Assembly (NCBI RefSeq): GCF_021917145.1
Contig: NC_061061.1
Location: 2,985,390-3,049,389 of the forward strand
Source of the DNA: Hypomesus transpacificus
Taxonomy: Eukaryota; Chordata; Actinopteri; Osmeriformes; Osmeridae
Length of the DNA stretch: 64,000 bases
Direction of reading: 5' to 3'
Shown: piece by piece, positions 10,201 through 22,400 of the stretch
How positions within the stretch are numbered: the first letter of the stretch is position 1
Layout of the letters: each line of letters begins with the position of its first letter
Position numbers and translations under genes: made by a program
The notes under the pieces: model-generated
Told to the model about the DNA's origin: nothing
Seen by the model: the letters and a program-made list of their open reading frames with translations, nothing else
Databases searched by the model: none

Positions 10201-12519
10201 GCTGGCTGTTGAAAGGCAGATGGACATCAATATGCTGAGAGAGGCCAGGGCCTTCTTTCAAGAGAGGGATTACAGCTGGCACCCTGATGAAGATGGAGAT
10301 ACGTAAGTATGTGTGTCTGTGTGTGTTTGCTGTGTATCCTTGTGTGTCTACACTGTGTGTGTGTGTGTCTGTGCACAGTAAGTTTAGTCATTGCAATTCG
10401 GGGCTTTGGGCAGCCACCTTTTTGTTGCTACATGCTATACAAGAAGAAGGACCTATGACTAACCCTGAAAAAATACATTGAAAAGAGAAATGGTGAAATT
10501 GGCCATGGGGCTTTACACGGTCTGTAGGAGTCAACTGGAACAAGTGTCTCATGTGTGCTTGTTTTGTCAGGATTCTGCATATCTACACAGCTAAGGGGCT
10601 CAGGGAGTATGCCTTCGCTGCTGCAGAGAAGCTGAGAGATCTTGGGACACTGGACACTAAAGAGCACAAGGGCAAGGTACAGCACTAGTTACTATAACTT
10701 CAGGTGCACATACAGCAGCCTTTTAGGAGAGCGGCTCACCCTTTATACAGCACAAAATACACTGCCGGTGCATTGGCCTTCTCACTGTAAAATAGCCATC
10801 AAATAGAGACATTTATCTTCCTGTTTCCCAGACTGCATTGTTGGTGGCGGTGACGGCGGACCAGCCAGAAATCGTCCAGGACCTGCTGTTTCTTGGAGCA
10901 GATATCAATGCCTGCGATGTCAAAGGTCAAACTGCTCTTCATCTTGCTGCAACCTATGGCTATCCCAGGATCCTGCAGGTGAGACTGTTAGTTTGGCCTC
11001 AGTACAGATGGTCTACATCCGAATGTTCTGAACGTAGCCTATTAATTTGGAATAGGTCTTTGACACGAAGACTTCAATCCCTTAAAGCTTTGGATCTATG
11101 TTATAGGTTATCCTCTCCTCCGGACCTGGAGTGAACCTGGAAGCCAGGAATTTTGAAGGTAACAGCTTGCAAGCTATAAATGGTGTTCTGATCTTCATTA
11201 TAAATATTACTAACTTAGCTTTGGAAGATTAGATTGAATTGGCAATACTCTAGTATGTTTAAACTGTTTTGTACTTCCAATGAGGCTTGTGTAGAGATAA
11301 ATAGAAATGAAGACAACTAGACTGTAGAACATCATTGATCCCAGAGGACCAAATCCACCTTTACACAGCAACACAGAAAATAAATACTCCCAGAAATGCA
11401 CCTACTGTTAACCCGTGGGTCCTCCTGCTCTCGTGCTCCCTCCCTCGCTGTCGCAGGCTTGACTCCCCTTCACTGTGCAGCTATCTCCCACGGAGCCACC
11501 GTGAAGGCTCTGTCTTCCGCGGGCCTGGCCGATGCCAGCCTAAACGCCACTGCTGACGACAAGCTCTCCTGCCTCCAGATGCTGCTCAGTGCCGGAGCCA
11601 TCATTACCAGCCAGGTAGAGCGCCCCCCTCTGAGCACGACTGGTGCTTTTACCCCAAAGACTCCAGACGGGTGTCGGCACGACCAAGCGAATGTGAAACA
11701 AATGACTCACTGTTTCGCAGACTCCCTTCTCACTTGTTCTCACTGCTCTGAAAAGTTTCGTTTTTTTTCTTTGAGGGGCATCTCAGGGCGTTGCAGTTTC
11801 ATTATGTTTTGTTCACAGAGTTCTTCCTCTGTTTCCAGGAAATCAAAAGCAGCAAGACTGTCTTGCACCTGGCCGTCAAGGAGGGAAACATCCATCTGGT
11901 TCGCTACCTGCTGAGGATCCGCCTGTCTAACATGAAGGACTTTGTCAACATGAAGGTGAACAACCTCAGATGAACTGTGTCACTGTATGGGGTTGAAGTG
12001 TGTGTGTGTGTGAGTGCAGATGTGTACGTGTGTGTTGGTGTGTGTGTAGACGTGTGTTTAAGCGCCAGTCAACGTCCCTCTGGCTTTCCTGCAGGCCCAC
12101 GGTCACACCGCAATACACATGGCGGCTGGTCTCCATGGAAACCCCCATCAGGAAGAGATGCTGAGGCTGTTGCTGAGCAAAGGGGCGGACCCGAGCATCC
12201 GCAACCTGGAGAACGACCAGCCCGCTCACCTGCTGCAGAGTGGCCCTCGCGGTGACCAGGTGAGTCGTCAAAATCAAGATGTCGGCCAGTCACGTTACCA
12301 GCCCTCCTGTACCCTGATCAGTGGCACAGAAGTGAAATAGCACTGACGTCTGACCAGTTATTCTCTTAGTTACTGAGTGGATCTACAGGTTCAGGTGTGT
12401 TGGTTCACGGTGCGTTCGGATTCCTCATGACTTTCTCCTCTTTCCAGCTCAAGCTCATTCTGAAGAAGCGAAGTGCTTCCACTCGTCGACGTGTAATGTC
12501 CTTACAGGACCAAGAGTGA
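7211..12519 (+). CDS. nfkbid: NF-kappa-B inhibitor delta (IkBNS)
   Basis: Nuclear ankyrin-repeat IkB that binds NF-kB dimers in the nucleus and tunes their target genes. Exons: 7211-7220 (tentative), 9282-9412, 9536-9566, 9702-9958, 10097-10302, 10571-10676, 10832-10978, 11107-11158, 11457-11614, 11839-11955, 12095-12259, 12448-12519. All phases agree and there is no internal stop, giving about 483 residues. Residues 12-27 carry a basic TVKKLLEQKRKRE peptide. Ankyrin repeats run from about residue 210 to 460 (GQTALHLAATYG, KTVLHLAVKEG, HTAIHMAAGLHG). The blocks EIKSSKTVLHLAV, FVNMKAHG and RNLENDQP match IkBNS better than IkB-zeta, which has a different sequence where IkBNS reads FVNMKAHG. The first exon (ATG AAG CCT G) is chosen because its phase fits exon 2 and no in-frame ATG lies upstream in exon 2. 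Its donor is weak. Confidence 0.88.
7221..9281 (+). other. Putative intron 1 of nfkbid
   Basis: No coding frame of any recognised family lies here on either strand. The acceptor before exon 2 (TTTTCTCTGACAG) is good. Extent depends on the tentative first exon; if that is wrong, part of this stretch is 5' flank. Confidence 0.35.
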
Positions 12520-13885
12520 CTGGGACCACTGTCCCCATGTATCCCCCCCCCCCCCCCTGTGACAGTGACGGTCAGGATGTAAGCCATTGTACAGCTAATA
12601 TTTAGTCTAATATTTGATTATTTTCCAATTTGCTTACATTGCATCAAAGGTAGGGTTTACAGACAAGTTTCCCTCCAATAGCTTTATCCTGACAGCAGTG
12701 TGTTCAAGGGGAAGGGATTTTTAAGTATCTTCTTGTGAGGATATTTGGTTTTCTTTTTCAGAGAGCCAGAATGACATGCTTTTTGTTATCAGTATCGGTC
12801 ATTGTATTATTTTTCCAGAGTTGTTTTTTCTTCTTCAGTATAACTTGAATGAGATGATGTGTACTTTCGATTTCAAAGCTATTCTGAATCTCTACATTTT
12901 TGGCATGTTGCTACATTGACCTAATCTCATAACCTGATCCAGGTTTTTAAAATGGTTACATAAATAAACCTGCAGATAATTGATCAATACAGTAGACATG
13001 CAGAAACCTAGCTTCAGTTTTCCCAGGTATTTATCTGCACGTATGATCTTTCGTGTAAGTCGGGGTAATTATTTCAACAAAGGATATAAAGGAATAAATG
13101 AATAAGAAGACTGAATGATAAGGTAGATTGTGAACCCCATGATCAATCTCTTTCTCAGATCATACCTGATTTCCATGAAATAGTTTCTATAGGGTCAGCC
13201 CCAACACCTACTTAATCCCCTTAAAACTTCCCACCTTGAGGAGAAATCATATTGGTTCATTGAATGGTGGTTTTGATTTCAGTAAGCGTTAGTGCTTTTA
13301 TTAAGCATGCGTTTTTTTTGTCATTTATAACTCAACTCTTTTACTCTTGGTAAATGTTTTTTCATTTTACTATGTGAAGTGACTGTGTAGTATTTATTAT
13401 CTTGGGCATTATACGGTACAGAGGTGTGATTTGTTATAATATATATTTTCCAGAGAGAGTAATGTATTATCTTCTCTATTTGATTGTTTTTGATCAACAT
13501 AAATAACTGAAACGTACTATTATGGTAGATATGCATCATTGTAAATGATGATATGAAATACCACTTCATTCCAAAGATAGACATCCATGGTACTATTGGT
13601 ACTACGAAAGTCTTGCTTTTATGTCTTTTCCCCTGTTTTTCATGTCATAGCATGTCTGAGTCACCGACTAGATGTGACACACATATCAGATCACGGTGCT
13701 GAAAGGCACCCGTGTGTCAGCAGGCAGTTTGAATGTTCTTTCACTTGTGTCAATTCTACCTCTAAATGACTGTTAAGAATCACTGAACTGACTGTTTGTG
13801 ACAATGGCACGCTGCTTATGATGTCACTGAATTGAGTTTGTCAGAGCAAAACCGCTGTCAATAAACATAATATTTCAGTAGTGTG
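12520..13885 (+). other. nfkbid 3' UTR with two polyadenylation signals
   Basis: A C-run lies at about 12542-12557. AATAAA occurs at 12963-12968 and again at 13860-13865, so short and long 3' ends are possible. No other gene is visible here. Multiple ATTTA-type stretches are present, which would fit an unstable immune-response transcript, but that is inference. Confidence 0.55.
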
Positions 13886-14049
13886 GTCTCTGGTTTTGTG
13901 TTTATTTCACTCCAGTCCTCCTGGATGGTGCCATCTGTAATTGTAGTCATTAAGAATGTACTCATTGTAAAAGACAAGGCACACTAATGACGAGAAAACT
14001 GCCAAACATTTTCACTACTCTGAAACAGGATGTTACAAAGACACATATT

Positions 14050-15091
14050 AAAGAGATGGCATGAAAACAACTTTATTGAAGGAAGCTCCTAGAACATGCT
14101 ATTTCATATTTATTGCAGCATCTGTTTCATTTGGTTGTGTGTCTTTTTGTCTGCTTTTGTTGATGCTATGGGCTCAGATTCAGGCATGGGTGCATGGGCA
14201 AAACTAAGTCATGACAAACACTACAACTGCTAGAAAATGATCAAATGGTTAAACCGAAAGCCCATTTGCAGCTCATTTGTTTCTTTGCTCTTTAGAATCG
14301 ACATTCCCTCTCTTTTTAAACATCAACGCAAGGCAAATTTCATGAGCTGAGAATGGACAAAGTATTAACGATAGAAAACCAAAGGGGTGCAGTTGTGTAT
14401 ATCACCAGTAGCGTCTAGAAAGCAGAAATACACAAAGGAACAATGGAGTCTATTACAAAGACGTTTCTGATTTAGTGATAAAACAGAATTTTAACAGTGA
14501 TAAAATATGATATACAGCATGAAGTCGTAATCTAAAGACAATAACTGAATGTGCTTGAGTATAATCTTACAGACATGATATGATGGCACCAACCACGTCA
14601 AACATCCATCCATGATGTTAATAAATGTGCAAGCGGTTTCAAAGATTATACAATAAAACAAATATTTCCATGCAACCATTTTAGTGCTTTAAAGAAAGTA
14701 AACTGCTCAGATCTCTATAGTCGTGACACATAGTGACAACAGGTGTTTTTTGCCTTTATTTGCAAGTTAGTGTAGTTCATAATGCGTAGCCGACCTCTTA
14801 ACTGGCACTGAAACCGCATTGAACGTTAATTTTGAGACAGGTCAGATGCACCTATGATGTCAAGTAAGTTGTCGAACAGATAGCTAACAGTCAAATATCT
14901 TCTAAAACGTGTTTTTTTAAATACAATTCAACCGTTGAAAAAGGTACAGTAGTAGAATATTCCCTTGCATAGAGAAGTACCCTGCTGTTTCTTTTGACCG
15001 AGTTTGAGTGTGTGTATATGTGTATGTGTGCGCTGACTCTTTCGTGTGTTTCCGACGACGGCCCCCTCTCCTGCCGTCAGCCACCGACTCT
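14050..15091 (-). other. fxyd7 3' UTR
   Basis: Downstream of the fxyd7 stop codon at 15092-15094 (minus strand). A minus-strand AATAAA (TTTATT at 14072-14077) marks a likely end. It is convergent with the nfkbid 3' UTR, leaving under 200 bases between the two predicted transcript ends. Confidence 0.5.
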
Positions 15092-16890
15092 CTACACAGT
15101 CTGAGGAGGCACTGCAGCAAAGGACAGAGAAAGAGACAGCAGCGTCGCTCACATGCACAGATATCAGCGCTAATGACTTGATGTGCTCCTCGTGAGCACA
15201 GACCATGAGATCCACTGGAGCCCTCACAGCATGCGAATTATGATAATCGGGGGGGGGGTCAACTTCTTCTGTAATGTAATATTTACGATTACAGGTAAGA
15301 ACGATATATGTGGGGACCCTCCCGACCTGTTGCTTTTACCTCTTTTGGGGGGGTCCAAGTCTTAATTAGGGGGTCAAACCCCCCGAAGCCCCCCCGTAAC
15401 TCGAAACCCTAACCCCCAGCAGGAGCAGCTTACCTTCTGTCTTTGGTATCTGGGTGCCAAGACCCGTGCTGGAGCTACAGCGAAGGAATCATGAGAGCAG
15501 GGAAGGAGAAGAGGGAAGGAGAGGAGGGAAGGACACAAGTTAGGACGTCACTTGCTCTAATGCATGGATGCGGCAGAGGAAGAGCAAACCTGAGCAAACC
15601 GAAAACGTAATGGCCACAAATGATTCGCGTCTGGGTCGCCTGGCTTTGACCGCGTGGGCCATGCACATAGGACTGTGGATGGGTGGGTCAGATCCAGGGA
15701 CCGAGATGCGAGGTCATTGTGGCCACATAGTTCTCTGAGGAATGGAATTCAAAAGAACCAGGCTAAATGCAGACGTTTCTGGGATGGTCCTGATTGGTCA
15801 GTTTTGGGGGTTGCGGCATGCCATTGGTTTAGATCGAACACGACCCACATTGCCAGCCCTCATCCAGAACATGTCATCATGGAGGCCTGAACTGGGATCA
15901 CTGGGTTAACTCGAGAGTTAGCTCAGTGTGTTGGCAGTGTTGTTGGTTTAGGGCATTCACACAGAAGCATCCACTACAGAGGTGGGAAGGGGTGGGGGGG
16001 GGGGGGGGCAAGAGGATAGGAGGATTGGAGGTTTTGGGGTAGGAGGGCAGTTCAGACATGATCAGAACAATAGATAAAAACTATGGCCTTTCTCCTCTGC
16101 TGGTTGGGTTTCTTGTTTCAATGACATTCCGCATGCACAGGCAGAGCTGCTGCCAAGCCGTGTGCAAACTCTTACTTTGAGGAGGATTTTGTGAAACATT
16201 TTGTCATTTTTTTACCTGTTGAAAAGATGAGAAGTTACACTAACAGAAGAAGACATGGGTACATTTTGTGTGTATGAAAGAGAGATTGGTAGAGAGAGAA
16301 ATAGAGACATATGAGTGATAAAGATAACTTACTCAGTGCTATTAAAATGCCGGAAACAAACATGATCATAGCCAGGATGACCCCTGTAGTCCGTAATGTC
16401 TCGTAATCTGTGAAGAACCCACACATTAATACCCATGGAAACATATAGGCTATGGGTAGTTTGTCACTGAAATGATCTATGGCGTTTCATACTCACCATA
16501 GTGAAATCCACTTTGATCTGGAATTTCTGCATTTGTACAAGGAAACATTTAGTCATGAGTGAAAACCATTTTAGCCAACCCAAAATGACATTAACTGGTC
16601 GAATTTGTCTGAATGCCATGTCTATTGTCCAACTTGATCTGTGTTTATCTAGCATGAAATGGACACATTATGTTTTGCCGTTAGACACAATGACAACAAG
16701 CGACTTGAGATAGACTCAGCAAAGGAGAAAGAAAACGTTTAAACCTTGAAAATCGGCAACATAAAATAGGGAAAACTGTAGTAACAGGTGTCACTGCCGT
16801 CGTCAGTTGTCTAATAACCCACATTCTCCACAACATTGGATCTACTGAAGAAACTACACGCCCACCTTCTTTAATCTTCAACTTGGCCAT
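15092..16890 (-). CDS. fxyd7: FXYD7-like Na,K-ATPase regulator
   Basis: Small single-span membrane protein that binds and modulates Na,K-ATPase. Minus-strand exons: 16866-16890, 16497-16517, 16333-16407, 16176-16215, 15434-15474, 15092-15111. Phases agree through all six and give 73 residues. No signal peptide (start MAKLKIKEDQS), as in mammalian FXYD7. The signature FHYDYETLRTTG fits F-x-Y-D. A hydrophobic span follows (VILAMIMFVSGILIALS), then SKKMTKCFTKSSS and a Ser/Thr-rich tail ending PKTEVPPQTV. The transmembrane exon is 75 bases, the same as in the neighbouring fxyd1 gene, which points to tandem duplication. A possible 5' non-coding exon lies at about 17883. The subfamily call rests on the missing signal peptide, the TTG span and synteny. 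Confidence 0.85.
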
Positions 16891-17199
16891 CGACGAACTG
16901 TTGATAGCGGTATTGCAAAAGGTCATTGAGTGATGATTGAGCAGTGTAATTCAACTGAGATTCGCTTTGAGGATCAGGGTGTAAACGGTGAGCGTTAAAT
17001 TCTATTGACGACGCGATTTTTGGGGGTTGAGACACCAGGCGCTGGTCCCTTGTTGCTTTAATGCGGAGCGCTTGATCAATGCAGCTTTTTCTGCTCAGCA
17101 GAAAAAGGCGCGCCACAGAAAGTGGTAGACGCAGAGGGGCTGTTGAGGGGATGCTTTGAGCAAGTCGATCGGCAAAGTATTTGACATGCATTCCTATAG

Positions 17200-19440
17200 A
17201 TTAGCATTCAATGTACCTCTTATATGTCGAGAATATACCACTTAGCTGAATTTAACCAACGCTATATCGTAACTGTTTTAGCATATAGCCTAAACTAAAC
17301 ATGCTCCTAACTAATCTTGGCCAAGATATCTTCAAAGGAAATGTGCGCCCCTAATTAGTTCGAGTTGGCTGGCATGATTTTGCCTTAACTGAGCGTCGAT
17401 AATGCGGCTTTGTGTTGCTGAACCCCCTTTTTTTCTAATGGCTTAGCTGGCGCTTTCTTCATCACCCCAACACCATGCTACCCCATCTTTAGATGTGACA
17501 GCGATAAGAGTCTAATCGGAATTAGCCATTTTTATGGTCAAACATAAAATAATGCATGCATTTTAGAAGTAAGCCCATTAGATAGGATTTTGAGAATCAA
17601 TTAATTGACAATGAGACCTTTAATAAATTATATACATTTATATAAATCTCTGGCACTCTGCACTGTAGCATACAATTATTTCAGTAAAGTAGATTACACG
17701 TAAACTACATTCACAGAATAAGTCTGCCAGGTAATGAGATCTCAATTAAAATCAAACAAGACCAACAGAATAAACTAGTTCACTAAAACTTCAGCAGCAT
17801 ATATATATATATATATAAAAAAAAAAAAAAAATATATATATATATACATAAATAAGATTTCATGTATTAAACCAGAACAAACCTTGTGTTGCTTCCATTA
17901 CTGCTGTGTTGAAGGATTTTGACTTTCTGACTCGGAATCTCGCAGGTACAAACGATGTGAAGCGCACATAAGCAGCGGAATCTGATGGAAACTGCGGCTC
18001 TACAGTTTCAGTTGCATCACCGGCTCAACTACACAACAGCGGAGGCCCCCTAGTGGCTGAATGTGAGAGTTGCGGTGGACTATCGGTTTTCCAGTGCAGC
18101 AGTGATCAAGGTATTCCCCTATGATAGTAAAAGTAGGTGTGCCAACCAATGCAGATGTCGCTGCACGGAGCCGGGGAGCTCCATAACCACTTCTTGGTGC
18201 GCTTCCCATTCCTCCTCAATGCGGCAGACGGAGCGATCCTAGCAACATCACAAATGAAAACACAAGACTGCATTGCGAATTGGATGGTCCAGACAATAGT
18301 TTTCAAAACTGCAGGAGCGTTGCGTCTCAAACCATCCATTATTTTATCAGCTAATTTTCCGTTTATATCAGTTGACTTAAGTCACAGATGCTTTATCAAG
18401 ACAAAATAGCAGTGCTATACCATAATGTGACAATCTTCCTCGAAAGCAAGGCCATATCAGATGCATACATGCTGTATGCAATGTTCATCTAGTGCATCAT
18501 GAAGGTTATTATCCACAAATATCTGTAGGCATTCAAAAGCAATTCAAAGTGAAACGGCCTTCTTTTTGTACGGCAATGAGACACTCCCACTATTAATTAC
18601 ATGACTTTAACGCCGTTGCACTTCTAGAGGAAGATGAATGTGTTGCCAATTCTTCCTCCGTGAAGACATACAACGTCAGCAGAACTTTGCTGCAGGGGCT
18701 GTATAGAACCGCTGTCCCAAGCTATATTGCAAACAGTTCAAAATGAACATGCATTTACGCAATGAAAATCTAATCTTTTTCTACAGTTGTTTATTTAATC
18801 ATTCAGGAAAAAAAAATGTTTTAAAATGTCTAATTAAAAAAGTACTTTCCTCGTGTAGCCCTTTATCGATAAACACAATAAACACAGAGTCACACTGACT
18901 TTGCAGAGGAATACATAGAAAAATAGAGAACTAAAACATATGGCAAGCCGAGAGCATATCAGGAGGATGTAGACATGGGATGAAGCTCTTTTTGTGACTT
19001 CCTCGTCGGCGAATGGTATTGTGTCCAATGCTGACGGCTGGTGGCTTGACTTGGTATCACTAAAGTGGAGAAAAAGGCGTCAACAAAGGAGACTCATTAT
19101 AGTATTAATTTCTTACATAAATAAAGGGCACTAATTTGATAAGAATAGCTAAGATTAAAAATTGTACTTACTATTAACCCATCCCTGGAAAACGTCTTAT
19201 CACCTAAAAGGAAGAACCAAGTTGTTAAAACCGCCAGCCATGAATGCAATTTTCTGAAGACAAAATAACACCGAAACATAACTGGCCATCTTTACCTTAC
19301 GTGTTCCCAGCCACTGTGCCAGGAATCTTTCCTGAGATGCAAAGAAAAACATAAAAAATGAATAAATAAATGTAATAAAAACAAGATAGTGTATTCCACC
19401 AAACATTTCCCCAAAATACTCTGAATAGTCAAGGAAACAG
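17200..19440. other. Intergenic / intronic between fxyd7 and fxyd1
   Basis: Holds an AT and poly-A tract at 17799-17848. A donor-like site (minus, CACAAG then GTTTGT) near 17883 could end a non-coding first exon of fxyd7; it would join the acceptor at about 16897. Splice-flanked minus-strand segments near 19306-19341 and 19165-19196 could be tail exons of fxyd1 but do not give a recognisable tail. Confidence 0.4.
17799..17848. repeat. AT microsatellite with poly-A core
   Basis: (AT)n, then a run of A, then (AT)n again. Confidence 0.9.
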
Positions 19441-19479
19441 CATCTTATCCCATCCTAACCAAACTTACCATGGCTTCAC

Positions 19480-22400
19480 TTGCAACGGCATTTTCGGCCT
19501 GTATTAAAACATGAAATAAAATCAGAGATACTCTAATGGAAAGCATGGAAAAGCATGTAAACTGATCTAAAAACACTGACAAAAACAAATCAGAGGGAAC
19601 AGACTCATTCACTCTAAGTCGGAAGCTTCTGAAACCATATCTGAGCTATCGCATGCAATTCACATTTGTCTGCATACAACATGCTTAACATAACTTAGGG
19701 GTGGACACTACAGACATCTCACTGTACTGTATCTGAAGCAGAAAGGGGAATGAAAGGGGGGAAGGGGTAAACGACTAAGACAGCCCAAGGTCTCTCCATT
19801 ACAAATGTATAGGCCGGTTTGGATTACAAGCCTTCAGTGGCTCCAGTCATTTCATGTATGTACATGTATATATGTGTGTGTATGTAAACGGCCTGCTGCA
19901 GTATATATATATATATATATATACTACGACGGGTGGTTTAGGATAGTAAGATTGGGGGGGGGGGGGGGGGGGGGGGGTGTAGAGGGGAGGTGAAGACCCC
20001 TCCAGATGGGGGGTCGGTGTTGAAGTAATTCAAGGCTGTTGGCCTGCCAGTCCCTCAGGAGTATATGTGCTTTATCAGGCCCTGCTAGAAGGGAGAGAGT
20101 AGGCTGCAGAGAGTAGGCTGCAGATTAGGCTGCAGAGATTAGGCTGCAGAGAGTAGGCTGCAGAGAGTAGGCTGCAGAGAGTAGGCTGCAGAGAGTAGGC
20201 TACAGAGATTAGGCTGCAGAGAGAAGGCTGCAGAGAATAGGCTGCAGAGAGTAGGCTACAGAGAGTAGGCTGCAGAGAGTAGGCTGCAGAGTAGGCTGCA
20301 GAGAGTAGGCTACAGAGATTAGGCTGCAGAGAGTAGGCTACAGAGATTAGGCTGCAGAGAGAAGGCTGCAGAGAATAGGCTGCAGAGAATAGGCTGCAGA
20401 GAGTAGGCTGCAGAGAGTAGGCTGCAGAGAGTAGGCTGCAGAGAGTAGGCTGCAGAGTAGGCTGCAGAGTAGGCTGCAGAGAGTAGGCTACAGAGTAGGC
20501 ACACGGCTGTCCTTAACTGATCCGGAAACACTTACTGACAATCAGGACGATGCCCATGATGAACAGTACCACAGCAAACACCAGCCCACCGATTCTCAGG
20601 GATTTGTAGTCTGAAAAGGAGGCAAGAGGTAATTTCCCATTGCGAGCTAAGTAGGTTGTGAGGACATGTGATGTTCTGTGAGCGAACTTCTACTTGAATG
20701 AAGTCTGCTTTACTTCTATCTACAGAGCAGGTCCATGGAAACTGTTAACATCAGTGTTGAGCCTTCATAGGTGCTTATAGAATTTACAGCTATGCCTCTG
20801 TGTGGCTGTGCAGATAGTAGCCTACGTCAATCAACCAATTTCCTGGGAGAGGATTTTATCACCATCAATAGTCTGCCAACAAACAGCTTTACTCAGTATT
20901 CCAGACAGGGAGCAGATGACTCCACATTAATATTTAATATGTGTCCAGATCATTCTGGATTCGTTTTCTAGATATTCTATTGACAGCATTCAAACGTCAA
21001 TGTGACCCCACTATGACTCCACAGAGAATTTGAGAAAAACAGCAGACAGAATCAGAACTATTTGGCGGCTGCAGTCCGGAAGCTTGGCCTTGGGGGTTAT
21101 GGTTTTTCCATCGCTACTGGGGAGATGGATGGAAAAATGCAACCCCATCTTGACTTTCTAGAAGTTTCCCGTGGAGGGTCACAGGTTCAAAAGTCCATGT
21201 TGGTTCTCACCGTAAGTGAAGGGACTGTCGTAGTCTGGAAGGGGGGTACACAGAGAGAAGGGGTTAGCAGCCAGATCGATCTAGTCTCGCTTTGGATAAA
21301 AGAGTGCAAATTGAACAAACTAATGCAAGTGTAATCATAAGTAGTAGGGGGTGTTAGTATTCCTAACAGTTTGCAAAGAGCCCTGTAAGTGACACAAAGG
21401 TCAGAGACTATTATAAATAGGTTTGTCGTATACTGGGACGAGAGTCCTCTTTGCATACATACACACGTTTCCAAAGTGGTGTGTACACAGTGGAAACATT
21501 TGAATATCAACCCTGCTATTTCCTGAAACATCATTATGAGAGTACGTGAAGCTTTTGCTTGACATAAGGGAGCTATAAAGCAGGTACCTGGGACACTGGG
21601 ATCATCGATTGGTGATGCTGCAAAACAGAATAAACAATTGATGTTTTACCAACCACATTGCTGCGTGACTTTGTACCCAAGTGTGTGGTGGTACCTAACA
21701 TGATTTAATGAATGTTTGGTTAAACTGCCTAGGCTGATACATAGGTTTTAAGAATGTAAACAGTATAATGAAGTCCACCGCTGGCTCTATACACCAGGAA
21801 GAAACAGATTCATGCACAACACATTGTCATCATTAAATCATGCCACATAACACAGTTGAGTGAAGCGAGTGTACAGTTACTGAAAACACCACCCCAGGAA
21901 ATTGTATGGATTAAACATTTCATGATGAAACTAAAATATCCCAACACACCACTTTCCGAGCAGTGAACGGGACTGCACCCGACTACATCAAGTCTCTCCT
22001 GCAGCCTTACACCCCCACCCGTCACCTATGGTCTTCTTCAGACAACCGCATGGTGGTCCCACCGCTCAAGACCGCCCGGTCCCAACACAAGCTCTTCTCC
22101 TGTCTGGCCCCCCAGTGGTGGAATCAACTCCCCACCTCCATCAGCGGACACTGACTGTCTCTCCACCTTCAAGAAAAGGTCTACGACGCACTTGTTCCGG
22201 GAGTACAACGGTACTTAGGAATGGTTTGCTTGACCCGATATTAGTTTCCTCACGGATCACAATGACTCTTGCTTACAGACTTGTTGATCTTGTGGTTAGT
22301 GGTAACTGATTTAAATGTTTGTACTTGCTGTGATATATTGTTTTATTTTTGCTTGTTTTTCTACAGGTACACTAGCACTTATAGCGGTTCATGTTGTTTT

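Noticed and set aside
17883..17898. ATG GAA GCA ACA CAA G as the fxyd7 start
   Set aside because: Joined to the next acceptor it runs into a stop. It is better explained as a small upstream frame in a non-coding exon.
19306..19498. Alternative fxyd1 tail frame starting AENAVASEAM across two splice-flanked segments
   Set aside because: It resembles the acidic tail of fish fxyd6 loosely, but the phase does not fit the transmembrane exon, while the SRKCRCK frame does.
20319..20531. Minus-strand open frame with repeating Ala-Tyr-Ser-Leu-Gln units
   Set aside because: It is the 14-base minisatellite read as codons. There is no start context, homology or splice support.
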